Shown: positions 15,984 to 23,988 of the stretch, one piece after another
How the letters are laid out: the number at the start of each line of letters is the position of its first letter
Position numbering within the stretch: the first letter of the stretch is position 1
Assembly: GCA_964627805.1 (NCBI GenBank)
Contig: CAZVLA010000026.1
Coordinates: 62,001-126,000, forward strand
Source of the DNA: CAZAMI01 sp964627805
GTDB taxonomy: Archaea > Thermoproteota > Thermoprotei_A > Sulfolobales > NBVN01
Direction of reading: 5' to 3'
DNA: 64,000 nt
Position numbers and translations under genes: made by a program
The notes under the pieces: generated by a model
What the model saw: only the letters and a program-made list of their open reading frames with translations
What the model was told of the DNA's origin: nothing
Database searches by the model: none

Positions 15984-17090
15984 CTAGAGCGGGCACCTAA
16001 CCATGCCGTGTGAGTAAGGGCAGTGTGAGCACGTTGGTGAGTTACCCCAGCAATCACTATCGTTACTTAATGTGTAGTCACAGTAATTAACTAAGGGACA
16101 GTCTAAGCAACTGGGCATACTGAAGAAGTAGGTCCTAAATCTAAAAGCTACGTAATCACTACTTAACCATATACTCCTCAATGATTCCTTAAGTACATTG
16201 CCGAATGTAACGGCCCTTATCTTACGCTCAACACCCTTAAATACTGAGGTCCATGAATGTGCGTAGTATATGCATGGAGCTACGCCACCGTCCCACCTAA
16301 TAAATAGTGCTGATCTACTCGTGAAGGGGCATGACCTCTCAACAGTAACGTCCATATTTGGTAGAGTAATTAGTACCTTAGTCTCTAGGCTAATCTTAGC
16401 TAACTCCATACCTAATTTCTTGACCTCGTAAGCACATTCACTATCTAAGTAACAAGCACTTAACTCCTCACCCCTTACCGATAGGGGTATTACGTTAGAT
16501 ACGAACACGTGCGTAGCGCCAGTTATTCTCGCATACTCAAGGAGCTTCCTTAACTCAGAGACGTTAGACTTAGTTAGTGTGAACTGAATACTCACGGATG
16601 GCTTCCATAAACCTCTAGATATGATTAACTCCTTAATCTTGAGTAAGGCATTAGTTACTTCGTCAATACTGCCACCAACCCTAATACCTTCGTAAACGTC
16701 CTTACTAACGGCATCAATACTTACAACAACTTCATCAACGCCTAACCTAACTATGTCGTTGACGTACTCATTAAGTAATGTCCCATTAGTATTAAGTAAT
16801 ACAGTAAAGCCCCTATCCTTGCATAGCTTAATCATATCGAGTATATCTTTATGAACTAGGGGTTCACCCCAACCAGAAAGTACTACCTTCCTAACACCAA
16901 CATTACTTAACTTCTCAATAATATGTTTGAAATCACTGAAATCCATCTCACCTAAGTCCTCAAGTAGGTTATTCCTGAAGCAATGTACGCATTTTAAGTT
17001 ACATCTCATGGATACTTCAATCATAGCCTCCTTAGGTCTCGAGCCTTCATCAACACTAATTACCCACTCACCAAGCCTCATCGAAGTCAA
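15984..17090 (-). CDS. Radical SAM/SPASM protein of the AOR locus (Cmo-like)
   Basis: 368 aa. The radical SAM motif CNLKCVHC is near residue 30, with SGWGEPL following. The C-terminal half carries SPASM-type cysteines (CIYY, CLDCPLVNYC, CWGNSPTCSHC). In Thermococcales a similar gene beside aor is called cmo, cofactor-modifying protein, and its role is not established. Position next to AOR and MoaD supports this orthology; peptide modification is the alternative. The start is uncertain (TTG 17090 or ATG 17081); no clear GGTG. A TATA-like stretch lies near 17120-17132. Confidence 0.8.
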   Translation of the reverse strand: MTSMRLGEWVISVDEGSRPKEAMIEVSMRCNLKCVHCFRNNLLEDLGEMDFSDFKHIIEKLSNVGVRKVVLSGWGEPLVHKDILDMIKLCKDRGFTVLLNTNGTLLNEYVNDIVRLGVDEVVVSIDAVSKDVYEGIRVGGSIDEVTNALLKIKELIISRGLWKPSVSIQFTLTKSNVSELRKLLEYARITGATHVFVSNVIPLSVRGEELSACYLDSECAYEVKKLGMELAKISLETKVLITLPNMDVTVERSCPFTSRSALFIRWDGGVAPCIYYAHSWTSVFKGVERKIRAVTFGNVLKESLRSIWLSSDYVAFRFRTYFFSMPSCLDCPLVNYCDYTLSNDSDCWGNSPTCSHCPYSHGMVRCPL

Positions 17091-17216
17091 TCTAAAGCCC
17101 CAATAACAGTGTTAAGAAGGTATTATTAAATCGATGTTAAGCTGACCGCATTTATTAACTAGGGGTAAATTAGAAACAATTAACATAAGTTATGCACTAT
17201 TCAAACAATCTCATCG

Positions 17217-17224
17217 TATAAAAG
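17217..17224 (+). promoter_or_regulatory. TATA box of the AOR gene
   Basis: TATAAAAG lies about 40 nt before the TTG start of the aldehyde ferredoxin oxidoreductase, in the divergent intergenic region shared with the radical SAM gene. GGTG at 17253-17256 fits a short leader. Confidence 0.6.
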
Positions 17225-17262
17225 TTATTACTTATTCCTGCAATAATATCAAGGTGTAATTC

Positions 17263-19152
17263 TTGCCGCTAGGCGGTTACATGGGTAAACTTGCTAGAGT
17301 AGACTTATGGAGCGGTAAGGTAAGGTTCGAGACACTACCTGATGACGTCCTTAAGATGTGGATAGGTGGTAGGGGTCTTGGAGTATACTTAATGCTTAAG
17401 GAGGTAGACCCTAGGATAGATCCTCTATCACCATCAAATAAGGCGTTAGTACTTACAGGACCATTAACTGGCGTCGCCGGTGTCCCATCCTCAGGTAGGT
17501 GGTGCTCAGTAACTAAGTCACCCCTAACAAACACGATCCACGACTCACAAAGTGGAGGTAAGTTCGGTCCTGAACTTAAGTTCGCGGGGTTTGACGGAAT
17601 AATAATTGAGAATGCTTCAGAGACACCAGTGTATCTGTGGGTACATGACGGTAAGGTAGAGATTAGGGATGCTAAGCACTTATGGGGTAAGGACGTACAT
17701 GCAGCTACGGACATGATTAAGGAGGAGTTAAGGGCTGAGGTAGGTAATGAAGCTGATAAGATTAAGGTAGCCCTAATAGGTCCAGCAGGTGAGAACTTAG
17801 TTAGGTTCGCGGCGATAATGAATGACAAGAATAGAGCAGCTGGTAGGGGAGGTCACGGAGCTGTATGGGGCTCTAAGAAACTTAAGGCAATAGCGGTATT
17901 AGGTCATGAGAAGCCGAAGGTAGCTAAGCCCGAGAAGTTTAGGGAGGCGGTTAAGGTAGCTATGGATAAGCATAAGAAGAGCCCAGTAACTTCCGAGGGA
18001 CTACCTAAGTTAGGTACAGCTATACTAGTGAACATAATTAATAAGGCAGGTATATTCCCGACGAGGAACTTCAAGACAGGAGTCTTCGAGGGTGCTGAGA
18101 AGATAAGTGGTGAGACACTGGCTGAGAAGTACGTAGATTGGAAGAAGCAGAAGGAGGAGATATGCTGGGGTTGCCCAATAGGGTGTGCTAGGTACAGCGT
18201 AGTTAAGAACTCACCATTCAGTGGTGAGGGCGGTGGTCCGGAGTACGAGACTATATGGGCGTTCGGAGCACAGACAGGTACTGATAACTTAGAGGCTATA
18301 ATAAAGGCTAACTTCCTCTGCAATGAGCTAGGGCTCGACACTATAACGACTGGGCATGTGATAGGTACGTTCATGGAGTTAGTAGAGAAGGGTAAGATAC
18401 CTAAGGAGGCATTAAGGGGCCTAAAGGCTGATTGGGGAACCCCAGAAGCTATCGTCGAGCTCACATGGAGGATAGCTTATAGGTCAGGAATAGGTGATGA
18501 CTTAGCTGAGGGAGCAGCGAGGCTAGCTCAGAAGTACGGAGCGCCTGAGGTAGCTATGGTAGTTAGGGGCCAGGAGCTACCAGCTTACGACCCAAGAGGT
18601 GCTCAGGGACATGGACTAGCTTACGCAACAAGTAATAGAGGTGGTTGCCACTTAAGGGCATACATGATATCCCCTGAGGTATTAGGAGTACCTCAGTTAG
18701 TTGATAGGTTCGAGACTAAGGGTAAGCCAGCACTAGTTAAGCACTTCCAGGACGTCTTCGCAGTAATTGATAGCTTAATCGTCTGTAAGTTCACGTCATT
18801 CGCTATATGGGCTGACGAGTACGCAGCACTACTAAGTGCAGTAACTGGTGTTGATGTCGATGCTAAGGGTATTGAGAAGATTGGTGAGAGGATATGGAAT
18901 GCTGAGAGAGTATTCAATATCTTCAGCATAGGTGATGGTAGGAAGTACGACACACTACCTAAGAGGCTACTGGAGGAGCCAATGCCAGAAGGACCTAGTA
19001 AGGGCCATGTAGTTAAGTTGAGTGAGATGCTTGACGAGTACTACAAAGTACGTGGCTGGATTGACGGTAGGCCAACGAGAGCTAAGCTTGAGGAGTTAGG
19101 ACTTAGGTGGTTAGCTGATAGGTTAGAAGAGGAGGGTCTCTTACCTGAGTAA
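17263..19152 (+). CDS. aor: Tungsten-dependent aldehyde:ferredoxin oxidoreductase
   Basis: Oxidises aldehydes to carboxylates with ferredoxin as acceptor, in the cytoplasm. 629 aa with the family N-terminus (GKLARVDLWSGKVRFE), pterin-site segments (TGPLTGVAG, GPAGENLVRFAAIMND, AAGRGGHGAVWGSKKLKA) and the [4Fe-4S] ligands CWGCPIGC plus the distal Cys in DSLIVCKFTSFA. The binuclear-type EYETIWAFG segment is also present. TTG start with GGTG 6 nt upstream and TATA at 17217. With the acyl-CoA synthetase alpha subunit (60 kb) and the hydrogenases it fits peptide or sugar fermentation. Confidence 0.96.
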   Translation: MPLGGYMGKLARVDLWSGKVRFETLPDDVLKMWIGGRGLGVYLMLKEVDPRIDPLSPSNKALVLTGPLTGVAGVPSSGRWCSVTKSPLTNTIHDSQSGGKFGPELKFAGFDGIIIENASETPVYLWVHDGKVEIRDAKHLWGKDVHAATDMIKEELRAEVGNEADKIKVALIGPAGENLVRFAAIMNDKNRAAGRGGHGAVWGSKKLKAIAVLGHEKPKVAKPEKFREAVKVAMDKHKKSPVTSEGLPKLGTAILVNIINKAGIFPTRNFKTGVFEGAEKISGETLAEKYVDWKKQKEEICWGCPIGCARYSVVKNSPFSGEGGGPEYETIWAFGAQTGTDNLEAIIKANFLCNELGLDTITTGHVIGTFMELVEKGKIPKEALRGLKADWGTPEAIVELTWRIAYRSGIGDDLAEGAARLAQKYGAPEVAMVVRGQELPAYDPRGAQGHGLAYATSNRGGCHLRAYMISPEVLGVPQLVDRFETKGKPALVKHFQDVFAVIDSLIVCKFTSFAIWADEYAALLSAVTGVDVDAKGIEKIGERIWNAERVFNIFSIGDGRKYDTLPKRLLEEPMPEGPSKGHVVKLSEMLDEYYKVRGWIDGRPTRAKLEELGLRWLADRLEEEGLLPE

Positions 19153-19242
19153 GTAACGTGAGTTTTTGAAAGATAATTAATAAACTAAAATAAACTAAAC
19201 CTAGGTTAATTAGGATCAACACATCATTTTAGGGTCTGCCCA

Positions 19243-19296
19243 TCAGTAAAGGGGGAGGCTCTAATCATTAGTCATTCGGGGACAGCGGTTCATCAC
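19243..19296 (-). ncRNA. Candidate box C/D sRNA
   Basis: On the minus strand: box C GTGATGA (19296-19290), a ~14-nt guide, D'-like ATGA, 3-nt spacer, C'-like ATGATTA, a ~15-nt guide, and box D CTGA (19246-19243). Terminal C and D boxes are perfect; each internal box has one mismatch. The spacing is that of archaeal 2'-O-methylation guides. It lies antisense in a 204-nt gap between AOR and the next gene. Targets were not identified. Confidence 0.55.
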
Positions 19297-19356
19297 CTAG
19301 TACCTCGTTAGTAAGTGAGAATTTAAGCCTGTAATTACCGAGTACTTGGTTAGAGT

Positions 19357-19677
19357 ATGGGTAGTAGTGAATTAACTATTAGGGAGAGGATAATGAAACT
19401 GTTAGAGAGTAGTAAGTATCCATTAACAGCTGATGACATAATTAACGAATTAGGACTTGACTTAAGTCCTAATGAAGTTTATGAACATTTAAGACATATA
19501 GCTAAGTCTATAAGGAGATTAAGTAATGGTAGGAAGATACTAGTTATGAGGCCACCCATGTGTAGGAAGTGCGGTTACGTATTTAAGGACATTAATAAAC
19601 CTAAGAAACCTAGTAGATGCCCGCGATGTAAGTCCGAATGGATTGAACCACCAGCGTTTAAGATTATTGAGAAGTAA
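19357..19677 (+). CDS. HTH / Zn-ribbon archaeal transcription regulator
   Basis: 106 aa. The N-terminal winged-helix-like part (YPLTADDIINELGLDLSPNEVYEHL) is followed by a rubredoxin-like zinc ribbon with CRKCGY and CPRCKS. This matches the archaeal family of predicted regulators with an HTH plus Zn-ribbon (COG3357-like). ATG start. The gene stands alone between AOR and a rhomboid protease; no target is evident. Confidence 0.82.
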   Translation: MGSSELTIRERIMKLLESSKYPLTADDIINELGLDLSPNEVYEHLRHIAKSIRRLSNGRKILVMRPPMCRKCGYVFKDINKPKKPSRCPRCKSEWIEPPAFKIIEK

Positions 19678-19762
19678 TTCGCTACGTTTTTACTATACTA
19701 TTATAAACTTAGAACAGTATCTTACCTAAGGGGAGTATACGTAGGGTTTAGGTGTGATGGAA

Positions 19763-21157
19763 ATGAGATTAACTAGCGTAATAAGGGGCTTTCCTACGGA
19801 ACCCTATGGTGAGAGCGCGGAGGTTAGGTATAGATTCCCTAAAGCAACTGCACTAATCATAGCGCTTAATGTGATTATCTACTTAATAACCACATCAAAT
19901 CACTTCTTCTTAAGTATTGATGAGAAGTGGTTATATTCTTACGGCTTCATACCCATACTCCTACTCCAGAACCCAGCTAACGCCTACAGAATATTCACGA
20001 GTATGTTCCTTCACGCAGGTATAATACATATATTCTTCAATATGTACTTCCTCTACATCTTCGGTAAGGCCGTTGAGAATACCATAGGTAGTATTAGGTT
20101 CCTAATACTCTACTTCATATCAGGCATCGCTGCCTCAATATTCCATACAGCCTTCAGTATATTGCAAGGAGCTTCAGCACTAGCTATCCCAGCCATAGGT
20201 GCTTCAGGAGCTATTAGTGGCGTATTAGGTTCGTACTTACTACTCTATCCGGGAACCTCACTAACTACTTGCTGGTTCTTCTTCTTCATGCCTGTATGCT
20301 TCACGATGAGGGCTGCTTACTACCTAATATTCTGGTTCGCGCTACAGGTACTATACGGGTATGCAAGACTAGGTGCTTCAGTAGCTTTCTTTGCACACGC
20401 TGGCGGTTTCATAGCTGGTATAGCCTTACTCCCACTAGTCATTAATAGGGAGAGGCACTACGTACTTAAGTTAAAGTCATCAGCCGGTTCACTATTTGAC
20501 TTCATAGTCTACGGCTTAAGGAGGTTTAGGGAGGGGCTACCTAAGGGTGCTAAGATTATCTTGGTAGCCTTAATAGCTTCACTACTAATAGGTGCTGCAT
20601 TCATAGGTTACGATGTAGCTACTAGTAAGCCGGCGGGTCTGTACGTAGCTAACATAAAGATAAACGTACCTACGTATGGGCTCTCATACACAGACACAGT
20701 AGTACTGAGGACTGTAGGGTCGAGTATAAAGCCTGAGGACGTAGCTAACCCAACTACTAGGGTCCTGCTCAATAGGCTACTATATGCGGGACTACTTTTC
20801 AACAAGGAATACGCAGGTCATGAAGTAAATTTAGCGAAGAAGGACTTAAGTATAGAGTTATGCGGTGTCGTAGTACCTCTAATTATTAATGAATTCCACG
20901 GAATATACGATAGGTTAGGCATGCTAATTAAGGGGTACGGGGACCTCAGTAGTAGAGTTGTTAAGGTATACTTAGTAGGAGCTACATGCAGGGGCGAGTT
21001 AGGTGAGTGGATAAGGTATGTATTCTCAATAGCAGTTCCTCACGAAGTGAGTATAGGGGCTAACATAGCTGTACTTGCATTAGTGTCGGTACTAACATCA
21101 CTAGCAGCCCTATATGTGGTAGTAAGGAAGGATAGAGACATAGTTATTGTTTCTTAA
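19763..21157 (+). CDS. Rhomboid-family intramembrane serine protease
   Basis: Cleaves membrane-protein substrates within the bilayer. The six-helix core (~residues 25-220) shows HAGIIHIFFNM, the catalytic-serine motif GASGAISG, and the catalytic-His helix AHAGGFIAG. After the core comes a basic loop, a further TM segment (~265-285), a ~150-residue exported domain and a final TM helix, an unusual C-terminal extension. ATG 19763 chosen with GGTG 8 nt upstream; a GTG at 19754 would add three residues. Its end overlaps the convergent small ORF by 14 nt. Confidence 0.9.
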   Translation: MRLTSVIRGFPTEPYGESAEVRYRFPKATALIIALNVIIYLITTSNHFFLSIDEKWLYSYGFIPILLLQNPANAYRIFTSMFLHAGIIHIFFNMYFLYIFGKAVENTIGSIRFLILYFISGIAASIFHTAFSILQGASALAIPAIGASGAISGVLGSYLLLYPGTSLTTCWFFFFMPVCFTMRAAYYLIFWFALQVLYGYARLGASVAFFAHAGGFIAGIALLPLVINRERHYVLKLKSSAGSLFDFIVYGLRRFREGLPKGAKIILVALIASLLIGAAFIGYDVATSKPAGLYVANIKINVPTYGLSYTDTVVLRTVGSSIKPEDVANPTTRVLLNRLLYAGLLFNKEYAGHEVNLAKKDLSIELCGVVVPLIINEFHGIYDRLGMLIKGYGDLSSRVVKVYLVGATCRGELGEWIRYVFSIAVPHEVSIGANIAVLALVSVLTSLAALYVVVRKDRDIVIVS

Positions 21158-21494
21158 AACTTAGAGGCCCTACATACAGGTACTCATCGTGAGTAATCAT
21201 TAACCTAACGTAACCTCTGCATGAAATTTTCTCATCATTAAGTAATGATATGTTAATTAAGCCTACATAGTATCTACTTAAGTCAATTACTAGCGAGTCA
21301 TTACTTAAGCAAAGAACATTGATACCACCCACCTTGAGTATATCTTTAAGTACTTTAGACACATCATCGTTACCTAATGATATGTCTAAATGATTATACC
21401 TAACACTACCACCCTTTAGGTGCTTGTAAGCTTCTAAGGTAGAACATCCGATACCTTCAATGCATAACCTAACGTGGGTTAATACCTTCTTCAG
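21144..21494 (-). CDS. Small protein of unknown function with possible CTG start
   Basis: A coherent reading frame runs from a stop near 21516 to 21144. It has no ATG, GTG or TTG until GTG 21362, which would give only 72 aa and waste 50 well-formed codons. A CTG at 21494 has GGTG 5 nt upstream, the spacing used by neighbouring genes, and would give 116 aa. Visible sequence: TLEAYKHLKGGSVRYNHLDI in the extension, then INVLCLSNDSLVIDLSRYY. No family recognised. It may instead be a decayed gene or use the 21362 start. Confidence 0.45.
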   Translation of the reverse strand: MKKVLTHVRLCIEGIGCSTLEAYKHLKGGSVRYNHLDISLGNDDVSKVLKDILKVGGINVLCLSNDSLVIDLSRYYVGLINISLLNDEKISCRGYVRLMITHDEYLYVGPLSFKKQ

Positions 21495-21558
21495 AGTAGC
21501 ACCTACTGGTACGACTCAAGTACACTTAAATAGATTAGTTCCAGGAATTGCCAAGAAC

Positions 21559-21615
21559 TCAGCGAAGGACCACTACATCACTAATCAGTTTAGACCCGGG
21601 GTATCTCAGCATCAT
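21559..21615 (-). ncRNA. Candidate box C/D sRNA
   Basis: Minus strand: box C ATGATGC (21615-21609), a 20-nt spacer/guide, D' CTGA (21588-21585), 3-nt spacer, C' GTGATGT (21581-21575), a 12-nt guide and D CTGA (21562-21559). A TATA-like run (TAATAATTATTAA) lies ~25-35 nt upstream of box C. The first guide is longer than usual and the C boxes each differ by one base. It sits between the minus-strand small ORF and the plus-strand MinD-like gene; the rest of that gap (to 21696) shows nothing else. Confidence 0.45.
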
Positions 21616-21696
21616 AAATGTTTTGATTATTGAGTTAATAATTATTAGTTAGGTTAGCCTAATAAAATTCAGCAACTACTATAGAGCGGTACCTGT

Positions 21697-22599
21697 ATGG
21701 GTGTTAAGGTAGTAGTAACTGGTGGTAAGGGAGGTACTGGTAAGTCATTCATAGCTACTAACCTAGCCTTAGTAATGAGTAATTACTTACCTACGTACCT
21801 AGCGGATCTGGATGTTGAGAACCCGAACGATTACATACTACTTAATGTAGAGCTAAGTAATTGCTTCAATGCTTACATACCATATCCAGTAATAGATTAC
21901 TCAAGATGCTCAGCATGCGGTAAATGCACTGAGGTATGTGATACAGGTGCCGTAGTGGCTAGTAGAGGCAAGCCACCCTTCGTGATACCTAGGCTATGTA
22001 GTGGGTGTAGAGCCTGTATACTAGCGTGTCCTAACTCAGCCATACGTGAGGGTAAGAGATCCTTAGGTAAGGTATGTATAGGTAAGAACGACAATGTAGG
22101 TAATGGATTAACGGTAGTTACGGGTATTCTAAATGAGGGCGAGGAGCACGTAGCACCGCTAGTCCTAATTACTAAGAGCTACGTACTTAACCTAATTGAG
22201 GGTAGGAAAGAGTACGCGTTAATCACGGATACCTCAGCAGGCACCAGCATTAACGTAGCCCTAGCTTGTAGAGGTAATGACGTAGCAGTAGTAGTCACCG
22301 AACCAACCCCCCTAGGCATACACGACTTAAGGATGATCCTCGAGGTACTAAGTAAGTTAGGGATACAGTCATTAGTAGTTATTAACAAGGTAGGTGTAAG
22401 TGACTCTAAGTACGTTGAATTAATTAATGAATTATCGGGCAAGTACTTAGCTAAGGTAGTCGCTAAGGTACCATACTCTAAAGAAGTAATTAAGTCGTAT
22501 ATGGAATCCCAACCAATCGTACTAAGGAATCCCAACCACTCAATCTCTAAGTCAATAAGGAAGTTGGGTCTTGAATTACTTAAGATAAGTGGTGATTAA
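21697..22599 (+). CDS. MinD-superfamily ATPase with inserted ferredoxin domain (1)
   Basis: A P-loop ATPase with deviant Walker A GGKGGTGKS at the N-terminus, into which two [4Fe-4S] motifs are inserted (CSACGKCTEVC, CSGCRACILAC). This archaeal/bacterial family is related to Mrp/NBP35 and is thought to carry or assemble Fe-S or metal clusters (family knowledge; the substrate is not known). 300 aa. It is followed 1 nt later by a paralogue and then by a NifX-like protein, a common triad. ATG start. Confidence 0.88.
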   Translation: MGVKVVVTGGKGGTGKSFIATNLALVMSNYLPTYLADLDVENPNDYILLNVELSNCFNAYIPYPVIDYSRCSACGKCTEVCDTGAVVASRGKPPFVIPRLCSGCRACILACPNSAIREGKRSLGKVCIGKNDNVGNGLTVVTGILNEGEEHVAPLVLITKSYVLNLIEGRKEYALITDTSAGTSINVALACRGNDVAVVVTEPTPLGIHDLRMILEVLSKLGIQSLVVINKVGVSDSKYVELINELSGKYLAKVVAKVPYSKEVIKSYMESQPIVLRNPNHSISKSIRKLGLELLKISGD

Positions 22600-22600
22600 C

Positions 22601-23554
22601 TTGCTTGAACTAGTTATCTTAAGTGGTAAGGGCGGTGTAGGTAAGTCAACATTAGCTGCATCACTAATTAATTACTTAAGTAAGTCGGGGTATAAGGTTG
22701 TAGCTGTTGATGCTGATGCTGACGCACCTAACCTACACATACTATTAGGTGTTAAGGAGTGGAGTTCAGTTAGGGAGTTTACGGGTTACGTAGCTAGTAT
22801 CGACCGTAGTAAGTGCTTAAAATGCGGTAAGTGCTATAAGGTATGCCACGTAGGTGCTGTAGAAGTAATTAATGGTGATTACGTAATTAATGAATTACTA
22901 TGCGATGGTTGCTATGCATGCTTAGTAGCTTGCCCTAACTCAGCAATATCTAGGGTTAAGACACGCTACGGGGTCGTTAGGGTAGGTGTTAGTAGCTACG
23001 GTAATTACCTAGTAATTAGCCCTAGACTAGACCCAGGTAAGTCAAGTAGTGGTAGGTTAGTTACTGAGGTTAAGTCAGTAGCTAGGAGCTTAGGAGGTGA
23101 CGCTATATACGTAGTGGACTCAGCAGCAGGTATTGGGTGCCAGGTAATATCGTCGGTAGTTGGTGCTAGCGCAGCTATATTAATTACGGAACCAACCCCT
23201 ACGGGATTTCACGACTTAATAAGGGCTCATAAGCTAGTTAAGCACTTCATGCTACCATCAGCTCTAGTAATCAATAAATATGACCTAAATGAAGAATTGA
23301 GTAGAGAGATAATTAGATATGCCGAGGAGGAGAATATCGACTACCTAGGATCGATACCTTACGATGAAAAAGTAATTAAGTCACTCAATGAAGGTAGATT
23401 AATTACTGAAGCATACCCTAACTCATCAGCCTCTAAAGCAATACTGAATATCTGTAATAAGGTAGTTACTGAAGTCATTGAATCTTGGGATAATTGGTTC
23501 AGAAGGTACAGACCTAAGAGGTATGAACCATTTAAGGTGGAGATTATTAGGTGA
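22601..23554 (+). CDS. MinD-superfamily ATPase with inserted ferredoxin domain (2)
   Basis: Paralogue of the upstream gene: Walker A SGKGGVGKST, then CLKCGKCYKVC and CDGCYACLVAC. 317 aa. Start set at TTG 22601 (GGTG at 22591-22594, 6-nt spacer), 1 nt after the previous stop; a GTG at 22589 overlaps that stop. The pair probably acts as a heterodimer (inference from tandem arrangement and 1-nt gap) in metallocluster transfer, perhaps for the hydrogenases or the tungsten enzyme. Confidence 0.88.
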   Translation: MLELVILSGKGGVGKSTLAASLINYLSKSGYKVVAVDADADAPNLHILLGVKEWSSVREFTGYVASIDRSKCLKCGKCYKVCHVGAVEVINGDYVINELLCDGCYACLVACPNSAISRVKTRYGVVRVGVSSYGNYLVISPRLDPGKSSSGRLVTEVKSVARSLGGDAIYVVDSAAGIGCQVISSVVGASAAILITEPTPTGFHDLIRAHKLVKHFMLPSALVINKYDLNEELSREIIRYAEEENIDYLGSIPYDEKVIKSLNEGRLITEAYPNSSASKAILNICNKVVTEVIESWDNWFRRYRPKRYEPFKVEIIR

Positions 23555-23570
23555 TGCAGTAAATAACACA

Positions 23571-23585
23571 CTTATTTATCTTAAA
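23571..23585 (+). promoter_or_regulatory. TATA-like promoter of the NifX-like gene
   Basis: CTTATTTATCTTAAA lies ~25-35 nt before the ATG of the NifX-like gene, in the only gap of the triad, suggesting this third gene also has its own promoter. Confidence 0.4.
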
Positions 23586-23608
23586 CACACTATACTACGG
23601 TGATTCAC

Positions 23609-23950
23609 ATGCGTATAGCATTCGCAATAAATGAGGATAAGGGACTAGACTCACTTATTTCCGAGAGATTCGGTAGGGCACCCTATTTCCTAATAGTTGA
23701 GGTAAGTAATGATTTCAAGATAGTTAATTACGAGGTAGTTGAGAATCCAGGAGCTAAGGTCATGGGCGGCGCAGCATCCAAGGCGTCTCAATTACTAGCT
23801 AGTAAATCAGTCAGTGCTGTAGTAGCAGGTAACTTCGGCCCTCACGCTATGAGCGTCTTACCAGCGTTAAATATTAAAGCAATAGCCTTACCACCAAGCA
23901 TTAAGGTTAAAGACGCTATAAGTAGGTTAAGGGAGTTACTTAGTAAGTAA
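23609..23950 (+). CDS. NifX/NifB-C-type dinitrogenase-cofactor-family protein
   Basis: 113-aa single-domain protein of the NifX/NafY/COG1433 fold (RIAFAINEDKGLDSLISERFGRAPYF in outline: ISERFGRAPYFLIVEV; GGAASKASQLLASKSVSAVVAGNFG). These proteins bind Fe-S or Fe-Mo cluster precursors. No nitrogenase genes are in the window, so it probably works with the two adjacent ferredoxin-MinD ATPases. ATG 23609 chosen with GGTG 6 nt upstream. Confidence 0.85.
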   Translation: MRIAFAINEDKGLDSLISERFGRAPYFLIVEVSNDFKIVNYEVVENPGAKVMGGAASKASQLLASKSVSAVVAGNFGPHAMSVLPALNIKAIALPPSIKVKDAISRLRELLSK

Positions 23951-23988
23951 TAATTACGTCCCTACCATAACTTAATTGGTGCTTAATT

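Noticed and set aside
15984..17090. Radical SAM protein as an [FeFe]-hydrogenase maturase (HydE/HydG) for the H-domain fusion
   Set aside because: It carries SPASM-type C-terminal cysteines and lies in the AOR/MoaD locus, fitting a Cmo-like protein; HydE/HydG features were not seen.
21697..23554. The two ferredoxin-MinD genes as nitrogenase iron protein (NifH) or BchL
   Set aside because: Cluster-ligating cysteines of NifH are absent and each carries two inserted ferredoxin motifs, typical of the separate MinD-ferredoxin family.
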